NCBI GenBank assembly: GCA_025529335.1
Contig: JAMYHX010000492.1
Coordinates: forward strand, 1-31,870
DNA: 31,870 bases
Reading direction: 5' to 3'
From: Rhizopus sp. PT2906
Taxonomy: Eukaryota > Mucoromycota > Mucoromycetes > Mucorales > Rhizopodaceae
This document shows positions 1-8,600 of this stretch, one piece after another (the stretch's first letter is position 1; every line of letters begins with the position of its first letter). The notes beneath the pieces are model-generated. The model was not told the DNA's origin. It did no database searches and saw only the letters and a program-made list of their open reading frames with translations. The translations under genes were made by a program, and so were the position numbers.

Positions 1-121
1 TGCAAGCTGCTCTGGTGTTTGATGGTTTTTATGGGTGCCTGGTCCTTTGTTCTGATGGTCAATGGCCGACCTGAAGAATGTCGTCACAGCAGCAATCAGA
101 ACCTTTAGAAGTCTTTGACAT
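1..121 (-). CDS. Possible 5' end of a gene running off the left edge
   Basis: On the minus strand an ATG at 121-119 follows a purine-rich leader and opens a 17-codon stretch rich in Ser/Lys and then Cys/Asp (SKGSDCCCDDILQ). The frame then stops after three more codons unless an intron begins near position 70, where the only GT available (GTCGGC) is a poor donor. A second minus-strand frame, without an ATG, stays open to position 1. The Cys-Cys-x-Asp-Ile start recalls small membrane proteolipids of the Pmp3 type, but that is a weak memory-based resemblance. It may equally be chance. Confidence 0.2.
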
Positions 122-1172
122 CGTTGCTGACCTTTTTTTTTCTTCTCTTTTAGGTTTTCTTTGATGCAAAACATTGGCTTTTAGGAATAATCTTTAATAA
201 ATAATACATTTTTCTTGAAATGACTTTTACAATTGTCTTTATTTACATTGAAAATACTTTTTCTAAATCACTCAAGTTATTACATTGAAGATATACACAG
301 CATCAGGTTTGTACTAATGCCAATGAATACATCCACACCCTTATTACGCATCGTTGATAAACTTAACACTGTGAAGCTCACAAGGATTCAAGCTACAGTG
401 AAATTAATGGGAATTGATTTAATGAATGTAGAACAAAAGTTTACCAAGGCAATTCATGGTTTAATTTATAAGCTACTCAGGGCTTCTATACGATAGTATG
501 TCAACTAGGCTGAACTCTGCTCACGATTCATTGAGCCGTTCTTGTTTGGTCTCTTTGGCAAATACTAGAATTATTGAAACTAAGAAAAATCCTACCAAAC
601 CATCTGTGCAGTGTCCTGATCTCTGCATAATGAAGTCTCATGGCCTCAGATTGCATCAGTGTCGTGTTTCTACGTTCATATTAAAGATTACACCCTTTGA
701 CATAATATAGTCAATATACATTTCGTACACAGGCCAAAGTCATCTTGTTTATACGGTATTGTTATTAAGCCTACAATACTAATTCATGGCACCCGTAATC
801 TGTAGTAATCGATGACACGTAATATCTAATATGCAATTGGTTAATAATATTTGTCTTCTATGTTTATCGAGATGAAGTTGTTTTTAGTTGTTGAACTTCA
901 CTAAACTATTACAGTTTAAAGAAGAGAGCATGACTGATAAGTACTTGGGCTTGTTGCTCACATTGTTATAGATTTAGAGTAAATGTATATTCCTCAGCTG
1001 TTAAGCTGGAGGATGCGGGGTCTGCCTCTGTAGAGAGTCTATTAAGCTCCATGAATGATCCTTTTACTTAATCGTATATTCTTGTGTAGTCCCAGTACAG
1101 ACAAAGTAAAAGACAGCATTTTCTCACTGTAGAATATCGAGTTTAACTCGAGTGTTAGAATAGTTTGATATT
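122..1172. other. Intergenic region, no supported gene
   Basis: AT-rich sequence. Two short plus-strand open frames (233-496 and 498-710) lie back to back, but neither has a recognisable domain, composition bias of a gene, or splice partner. The last 100 bases are probably the 3' flank of the minus-strand gene that ends at 1173. I see no RNA gene or convincing transposon remnant here. Confidence 0.5.
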
Positions 1173-1177
1173 TTATT
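1172..1177 (-). terminator. Poly(A) signal overlapping the stop codon
   Basis: The minus strand reads CAATAAAAT here: AATAAA (1177-1172) overlaps the TAA stop (1175-1173) of the PQQ-repeat gene. This is the best candidate cleavage signal for that gene. Confidence 0.45.
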
Positions 1178-2045
1178 GATAGAAATTTTGATAGCTAGCC
1201 ACAACTGATTTCTGCTGTGTTTCTATTGCTCTTTTCGTTCTGTATAAAGATTTTTTTCTCTCTTGTTCTCTTTCCCAATCTCTTGCTTGTGCACTAGGGT
1301 TTTGACTAAATGCAGAATATGCTTCAGCAGCAAGACGAGAGCTCCATGGTGTGGCCAGTGTCATGTAGTTCAATCCAAATATAGCACCTGAGACCTTACA
1401 GCTCCATACGACCTCACCCGTTTGTGCTTGTAAACAGTACACCCACTTTCCTGCTCCGACATATACAAGTTGTTCAGGTCGTCCATGTTCTAAACTGGGT
1501 GGCTCTATAATCGCAACGGGTATATTGTACCAGCCGCCTGGGCAATTGTATCTCCACATCTCTTCGCCACTGTTGCTATCAATAGCCATGATTTTACCTT
1601 TTGAAGCTGCCAGGATGATAGGTCTTCCCAGGTTAGACGGTTTGTTATATCCAGGTGGATCAACACTTTGAAATCCTTCTCTAGGAGATAAAAAACGACT
1701 AGGTGTACTAATCACTGAGACTTCAGAGTATCCAAATCCAGGCATCTTATTCACCCATAATGTCTCTCCTGACATCAGATCCAAGCAAGCAGTTTTACCA
1801 TTTGCACCAGCAATCAGCTTGTCATAGTCCGTAACAAAGAGTGCAACAATGCCACCTGATGCACCCGTTGGGAATTTTGAGCTCCATAGTCTAATACCAT
1901 TTCTCTTGTGTATAGCATATATCTTTCCATGAGTGGCGCAGATCAGGATATCATCGCGTTGGAACTGCACTGATTCAGATAAACGAATAGAGCTCTTGTC
2001 AGATTCGTCGTCGCCCTTGACTTTTTTGTCTGTAAAGAAGGTCAT
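1173..2045 (-). CDS. PQQ/quinoprotein-like beta-propeller repeat protein
   Basis: Single-exon protein of 290 residues. It has at least three repeats of the quinoprotein (PQQ-like) type, each with a short strand motif followed by G-x-x-x-W: GKIYAIHKRNGIRLW, GKTACLDLMSGETLW, GKIMAIDSNSGEEMW and YCLQAQTGEVVW. Such repeats form a beta-propeller. No signal peptide or catalytic domain is visible, and the last 60 residues are charged and probably helical, so it is more likely a scaffold or binding protein than a dehydrogenase; the partner is unknown. I chose the ATG at 2045-2043 rather than the in-frame ATG at 2150, because the extra 35 codons come from a pyrimidine-rich leader and look like UTR. 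It is divergent from the copper ATPase, 1.4 kb away. Confidence 0.8.
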   Translation of the reverse strand: MTFFTDKKVKGDDESDKSSIRLSESVQFQRDDILICATHGKIYAIHKRNGIRLWSSKFPTGASGGIVALFVTDYDKLIAGANGKTACLDLMSGETLWVNKMPGFGYSEVSVISTPSRFLSPREGFQSVDPPGYNKPSNLGRPIILAASKGKIMAIDSNSGEEMWRYNCPGGWYNIPVAIIEPPSLEHGRPEQLVYVGAGKWVYCLQAQTGEVVWSCKVSGAIFGLNYMTLATPWSSRLAAEAYSAFSQNPSAQARDWEREQERKKSLYRTKRAIETQQKSVVASYQNFYQ

Positions 2046-2633
2046 TTTGTGTTGATTGTTTATTATTTCAAAAAGAAAAAGAAAAGAAAGGTGATTTTGT
2101 TTCCAATGATTCTTATTCACAAGGATATGAGAAGAAATCAAATGTGACAATTGAGTAAATTAAAGCCCAATAAGAAGTCCCTTGTGACAGAAAATTGCAA
2201 AATCGAAGTTTGTGTAAGGAAATGTGCTGCTTCCACTGTTACTCTAAAATTTAAATATTCTTAATATCAGTAAAGCGTCTTTCTTTCGGCTAATTTAATA
2301 AATCCAGTGTTATCAGAGGGTATGAAATCTAGTACTTATATTCTTTTTATTTAGAACAAATGAACTGATATATTCTTCTTCAAAATACGCACTTTTATAA
2401 TCACGTCGCATAGTTAACAGTAGAGTTAGCTGATCTGCTATTGTCGCACTAAAACTTTATTGGACGGCCAACACGTGAAACATGCTTTGTAATATAATGG
2501 TCGTTTCTCTATTTTCTCTTGCTTGAGCTAATTGTGCCTGTTTGAATGGTAAGGGTCTTTTGACATATTTTACTCCAAGAATTTCCAATTGAAGCGAAGG
2601 GTCATTCAAAGATTATTTTGGCGCTTGGACTGA

Positions 2634-3166
2634 TTTTTCACTAGAAATGAAGAGGCTGTTACAGCCATTGAAGAGCTCTATGGAGGGTTCAATATTCAAA
2701 ATATCCACAAGTTTCAGTTACAATTAAGCATCAAACTCAACCAGATATAATCTTTAATAATATTTGATTGACAAGTACTATTTCTTCATGAGCAAGGATG
2801 ATCCTGCTAAGCGTTGGACATTTTCGAAATATGTAGGTGTCAGGTTAAAATTGCTGGGTTTTATCATTGCTGCATTCAATGTTGGCTATCCATTCTATTA
2901 TCAAGCTGATAGCAACTAAGTTGATCTTTTTCATGAATTAATGACTTATTACTGAGAGAGTAGAACGGTAGTTAGCAAATTCTTTCAAAGATCAAGAAAT
3001 TGTAAGCTATCTCTTCTCTGCAAGAGGTATATTTCATGATGCCTTAGTTGCAATGAGAGCAAAAGAGAGTGGTATGAATGACAAAGATGGCCTGCAACTT
3101 GTTCTCGGGTCTCTTAATTTTTTGGAGACGTTTGATTCTTCTAATATTGTCTTTAAATATGACTAA
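2634..3166 (+). pseudogene. Broken coding remnant of unknown family
   Basis: Three protein-like segments follow one another on the plus strand in different frames, separated by stops. Segment one (2634-2750) includes TRNEEAVTAIEELYGG, which resembles the end of an RRM domain. Segment two (2761-2919) reads SKDDPAKRWTFSKYVGVRLK and then a hydrophobic stretch. Segment three (2972-3166) reads FKDQEIVSYLFSARGIFHDA and continues to FLETFDSSNIVFKYD before a stop. The composition is coding-like, but no intron signals join the pieces, so I read it as a decayed gene or transposon ORF. I do not recognise the family. Segments one to three might not share one origin. Confidence 0.45.
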
Positions 3167-3335
3167 GCTGCTAAAAACCTGCAAATTTAAGGCATTAATG
3201 GCTGATTATTAATGTTGCTGTGGAGTAAAAGAAAGAGCCATGCTGCATTGTGTAACCTGATATGGCAGCAGCATTAATTGCTCATTTGGCCCAAATAGTG
3301 GTCACATTTCCTTTTTAAGATTTAATGTAAAATCA

Positions 3336-3343
3336 TATAAAAG
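3336..3343 (+). promoter_or_regulatory. TATA box of the copper ATPase gene
   Basis: TATAAAAG lies 83-90 nt before the ATG at 3426, followed by a (CT)n run typical of the transcription start zone. Similar boxes sit at similar distances before other genes in this window. No copper-responsive element could be named with confidence. Confidence 0.55.
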
Positions 3344-3425
3344 CAAAGCTCTCTCTCTCTTTTTTCCTAATGATTTATTATACCTTGAACATATAAAGAA
3401 TCCATTATAGAAAACAAATAGGCCA

Positions 3426-6400
3426 ATGACAGAATACAAAGTAAAAATAAAAGTCAATGGAATGACATGCAATGTAAGCAGATCAATAAATTAATTCAAC
3501 TTCTTTACTGATCTTGTGCGATCTCTAGCATTGTGTGGAAAGCGTGACAAAAGCACTACAGAATATCCCGGAAATCATCAGTGACACTGTGAATGTTGAT
3601 TTAATCAATGCAACAGCTACGTTTCAATTCAGAGAAACTAGGAACCGACGGGAGAGTGACCTCAAGCGTATGTTATCCGAGACAATTGAGGATTTGGGCT
3701 ATGATTCAGGCACACCCGAATTGGTACATGATTCACCTTGTCAAGAAAATACACATAAAGAAGGGTTTCTTCATGTCACTATGTCTATTGGTGGAATGAC
3801 TTGCTCACACTGTACAAGTACTATTACCAAGGTTCTACAGGCACTACCCTCAATTGATCCGGATTCGGTTCATGTATCACTTGATCAAGAGCAAGCTACC
3901 ATGGTGTTTCCCGAAAAGAGCAACTGTACCATCACAGAGGAATCACTAAAAGACACAATTGAAGACTTGGGCTATAATGTTCATGAAGTGATTTTTGAAG
4001 AAAGAGAAATGAATACAGACACCACACATGACGAAACAAGCTCCGTACTGTTCTCGCTCTCTGGTATGACATGTGGACATTGTGTAAAGACAGTAACAGA
4101 TGCATTGAGAGCCTTACCTGGTGTCCTGCAAGATTCAGTAGATGTTAATCTGGAAAAACGTCAGGCATGGTTCAGATTTACGGGTGACTCGCTTACAAGC
4201 GATATGATCGAGCAAGTTGTTGAAGATCTGGGTTATGGCGTAACCAGTCGCCCTCACATCACCAAGGCATCTACAGGCTCTCGTTTATCAAAGGTATCTA
4301 CTCTGGGTTCTTCGACAGTCTATAGTGTAGAAAAGGAGCCAATACAAGAAAAGAAAAAGGTTGTAATGCGTGTCCTGGGTATGACTTGTCAGTCTTGCGT
4401 TATGTCGGTGACTGATGCCCTTAAAAATGAGCTGCCTGATGTAGAACCCAATTCTGTTTATGTAAACCTTCAGACTGAAATGGCCATGTTTATCTGCACC
4501 AAGCCTGATAAAGATCAAATCCAGACAGTAGTTGAGGATAGGGGCTTTATTGTTGAAAACATTCAGATCATTCAAAACCTGATTCCCCCTGCTCCCGTTG
4601 TTGCCACTAATTCGGATACCATGGACTCCAAAGGTTCGGTATTATCATTGGGGTCTATTCTGGTGGACGAGTTATCTCAACCAACTATAACCAAAGTCAC
4701 CTTTCAAATTTCAGGCATGACATGTTCAAGTTGTGTTCGGACGATCGAAAGAGGGCTTGAAAAGCTACCTGGTGTTGACACAGCAACGGTTCAAGTCAAT
4801 CTGCTGACTCAAACTGGAACCTTTTCAACCAAGAGTGCCTCATTGAATGAGAAAACGGTGACAAAAGCTATTGATGATTTGGGATACACTGCAAGCAACG
4901 TTGTGTTTACTACACAAGAGAAGCCTGTTTCAAACAAGGAAATAGTGTCTCAGTCTGGTTATAGAGCAGAAATGATCATCACAGGAATGTATTGTCCCAA
5001 GTGTATCGAAAAAGTCCATTCTTCTCTAATAAAGTTATATGGCATTAAGACGGACTCTATCCAAATTGATCTTGAGAGTGGTCATACAAGCTTTGAATTC
5101 ACTGGAGAATTTATCACTCGTCAAAGGATTCGTCAAGCCATCATCCAACTTGGTTTTTCTGCTGAAAGCATCACCATTACAAAAATCTCTGGCACAAGTC
5201 CTGGCACAAATACAGTAACGGATCAGAAAGATGTAGTTTCAACACATCTTGTAGTCACAGGTATGACATGCTCTTCTTGCGTGGCCAATATTGAACGAGC
5301 CTTGATGAAACTGAACGGTGTGATCAGCTGCCATGTCAATCTACTGGCCAAATCTGCTGTGATCCAGCATAACCCAGACATTATTGGCGCTCGTAGCTTG
5401 GCACAGATGGTGGAGCAGATTGGATATAAAGCTGAGCTTGCCCAAAACGCTCATGGTGAAACATTAGAAGAACAGCGGGCTTCCATGAAAGAGGCAATGG
5501 ATCGTGAAATTCATGAATTACGATCAAGGTTTCTATGGTCCTTATTATTTGCTATACCCGTTATCCTGATTGCCATGATCTTCTTAATGGCTCTACCTTC
5601 TTTCAATCATATCAGGATGAGCCTGATGAAAGAAATTACGCATGGTCTGACCGTTGCAGATTTGGTTCTCTTTTTGTTAGCTACTCCTGTTCAGTTCTGG
5701 CTAGGAAAGTCATTTTACATCAAGGCATACAAGTCTCTTGTATATGCTCGAACGGCTAATATGGAAACTTTGGTTGCTATGGGTACATCTGTTGCTTATA
5801 TAGCCTCCGTTGCTTCTGTGATTGCTGCCATGGTGCGTCCTAGTTCGAGTTCAATGAACATGAATTACTTTGAAACCTCGGTTCTATTGATCACCTTTAT
5901 TCATCTCGGAAAATGGTTGGAAGCTTTGGCTAAAGGAAAGACTGCAGAAACGATCACAAAACTAATGGATCTTCAGCCTGAAATGGCCATTCTGGTAGAA
6001 ACCACAGAGAATGCATCTGATAAACAAGACTCTGAACAGGGCCAATTTATAGAAAAAGAGATTGCTTGTAAAGATATACAAGGTGTGTTCCTTTTTTTTT
6101 TTTTATTAAATAATATACTCATTCTATTTGTCAGTTGGCGACATTCTAAAAGTGAACGCTGGTGGGCGTATTCCGTGTGACGGAAAAATATGGAAAGGCT
6201 CTTCTTCTACTGACGAATCCATGATCACAGGTGAATCAGTTCCTGTAAACAAGAAGGAAGGTGATACTGTCATCTCTGCCACAATCAACTTGAATGCGCC
6301 CATCTACATCCGAGCCATCCGTGTGGGCTCAGACACTACCCTTTCTCGTATCATTCAGCTTGTTCAAGATGCACAGGCTTCTCCAAAGGCGCCTATTGAG

Positions 6401-8187
6401 CAGCTAGCAGATAACATTTCTAGCGTGTTTGTTCCTATTGTCATTGCATTGGCCATCATAGTGTTTGTTGTTTGGGAAATAGCTAGTGTAAAGAACCTGT
6501 ATCCTGACGCATGGGTACCCGAGGGCGAAAGCAAGACTATCTTTTCTGTGATGCTAGCTGTATCTGTGCTTGTCATTGCCTGTCCCTGTGGTCTAGGTTT
6601 GGCTAGTCCAACAGGTAAGAAGAAAAATATGTCTTTTTTTTATATAAGCAATGTAAACTAATTCTTCCTTTGTTGTGTATAGCTGTCATGGTTGGAACGG
6701 GAGTTGCTGCTCATTATGGTGTACTTGTCAAAGGCGGAGGCTATGCTTTGGAAATGGCCAACCGTATCACTACTATTGCTTTTGATAAGACGGGCACTCT
6801 GACCATGGGAAAGCCTGTGGTGACAAACAGTTGGATTGATCGTACGGGACATACAGACGAAAATGCTCAGCATATCGGGATCTGGAAGATTTTGGGTCGT
6901 ATCAGTTCAGCAAGTAGCCATCCACTCTCAAAGGCAATTGAAAAGAAGGCTCGATCCATACTTTACAAATTAGAAAGCAATCCTAAAGCATCGCACAGCG
7001 AGCTCAGCGACATCGATTATGAACACGGCGAAACAAGTGATACAGACAGATCAGATCTTTTTGAAGGCGTGGCAATTACTAATGTGCAAGAGATACCCGG
7101 CCGAGGTTTACTAGCTACCATGACTGTCTCTAAAAATATTTCCAACTGCCTTCCTGGACGGCTCAAGCAGATGCGTGCTCTTAACGTGTACTTGGGAAAC
7201 CAAGAATGGATGGATGAAAATCATGCAAGATATCAAAATGCTAGACAAGCCAAGATGTGCACCCAGCTGTTAACCGAGTGGCAAGATCTGGGCCAGTCCA
7301 TTGTACTTGTGGCTGCATCACCCGTTATGAATGGCCCCGAAGACGATGAACAATTCGATAGTCACCGTGAAGGGTGTAATAACGCCTGTGCATGTGCGGT
7401 GTGTCGATGCAGTACCAACTCAGTTTGCTGCACTGCTTCAAAGACATTAATGATATCCCAACTCGCTATTGCTGATATACCAAGGCCTGAGGCTCCTGCA
7501 GTCGTGACTGAATTAAGAAAACGAAATATTGATGTCTGGATGATAACAGGAGACAATGAACGTACAGGTCGCGTGATTGGCGAAAAGTTGGGTATACCAA
7601 GCGAATTCGTGCTAGCAGGCGTCAAACCGGAACAAAAGGCGGACAAGATCCGTAATTTGCAAAGACGCGGCATTCGAGAGAGCTCAGTGGATAGCAAGAA
7701 GCACATTTGGAAAAAACACGGACGGCCAACAAAGCCAGCCGTTGTCGCGATGGTCGGTGATGGTATTAATGACTCCCCTGCTTTGGCACAATCGGATGTT
7801 GGGTAGGCTTGTCCTGTTACTTTCATTTCTTTTTTAACTAACATTTCATATAGTATTTCTGTTGGTTCTGCAACTGATATCGCTATTGAAGCAGCGAGTA
7901 TTGTCCTTATCAAAGATAATCTCATGGATCTTCTCACAATGTATGATATATCCCGTGCTGTTGTACATCGCATCAGATTGAACTTTTTGTGGGCCTTTAT
8001 ATATAATGTGGTAGCTATTCCTGTTGCTGCGGGTATTTTTTATCCTATTGCCGGACAAGGATTACCACCCTACATCGCAGGTATTGCCATGGTGGCTTCA
8101 AGTATTACCGTGGTTTGTTCTAGCTTGATGCTGCGATTTTACAGGGCACCAAAAATCGTAATGGACTCTCATCAAATTAAATCATAA
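3426..8187 (+). CDS. Copper-transporting P1B-type ATPase with seven HMA domains (Ccc2/ATP7 type)
   Basis: Pumps Cu(I) with ATP, in this family from cytosol into the secretory pathway. Exons 3426-3473, 3529-6082, 6135-6614, 6683-7802 and 7854-8187 give 1511 residues. Seven HMA domains carry CxxC pairs at residues 15/18, 108/111, 198/201, 303/306, 415/418, 505/508 and 597/600; all are GMTCxxC except the sixth, GMYCPKC. Then come eight membrane helices (four before the actuator domain), TGES, the ion-binding CPC at 1017-1019, the phosphorylated Asp in DKTGT at 1062, the SSHPL motif, TGDN, GDGIND and the last two helices. A seven-cysteine cluster (1259-1277) sits in the ATP-binding region. All catalytic motifs are intact. 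Yeast Ccc2 has two HMA domains and human ATP7A/B six. Intron 1 splits the first CxxC. The start gives MTEYKVKIKVNGMTC, a normal HMA beginning. Confidence 0.95.
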
Positions 8188-8260
8188 AGTAAACCCATGC
8201 ATAGATACATAATAAACCCTTTCTTCATGAAATAAACCTATTCCTTTTTATTTATCTTTA

Positions 8261-8566
8261 ATGATCTTTATGAAATTTATCTTTTTACTGATTGCTTTAC
8301 CAATAAGCGTATTTGCTCTGTTTGGTTCCAATGAGGGTTTAACCCTATATAATGCTGATGGTAAATCACAAACGGGCTCGCTTGGTGCATATCATAAATG
8401 CTCAAGTATTCCCAAGGATGTCAAAGCAAGCGAGGCTCGTAATAGTGGCAGTAGCCACTGTGCAATCTGGACTGAACCTAGCTGCAAAGGCTCGATGTAT
8501 GTTGTGCCAGCACATTACAAAGTCAAGCTACCAGATAACAAGTCTTTTGAATCCGTCATTTGCTAA
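8261..8566 (+). CDS. Small secreted cysteine-containing protein, possibly beta/gamma-crystallin-like
   Basis: A 101-residue protein with a clear signal peptide (two possible starts, Met1 and Met4; cleavage likely after SVFA). The mature part of about 82 residues has four cysteines in the contexts KCSSIP, HCAIW, SCKGS and a terminal SVIC. This spacing, with an internal CKG and an FESVxC ending, resembles small secreted fungal proteins with a beta/gamma-crystallin-like fold; that assignment is inference from pattern, not a proven match. Two disulfides are likely. It starts 73 nt after the copper ATPase stop, on the same strand, and ends 34 nt before the convergent F-box gene. A function cannot be read from the sequence. 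Confidence 0.7.
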   Translation: MIFMKFIFLLIALPISVFALFGSNEGLTLYNADGKSQTGSLGAYHKCSSIPKDVKASEARNSGSSHCAIWTEPSCKGSMYVVPAHYKVKLPDNKSFESVIC

Positions 8567-8600
8567 AACAAGCAAACATAATACACTGGTTTTTTTTTTA

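Larger units (their letters stand above)
2046..3425. other. Divergent intergenic region between PQQ-repeat gene and copper ATPase
   Basis: About 1.4 kb between two divergent genes. The first 100 bases are the A/G-rich leader of the minus-strand gene. The middle holds a broken coding remnant (2634-3166, listed separately). The last 150 bases are the copper ATPase promoter, with a TATA box and a CT-rich stretch at about 3349-3366. No RNA gene was seen. Confidence 0.5.

Noticed and set aside
233..710. Two adjacent plus-strand frames of 87 and 70 codons
   Set aside because: No recognised motif and no splice signals joining them; they may be chance frames in AT-rich DNA.
2046..2150. 35-residue N-terminal extension of the PQQ-repeat protein
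   Set aside because: It is encoded by a pyrimidine-rich leader and is unlike the rest of the protein; the internal ATG at 2045 starts a better protein.
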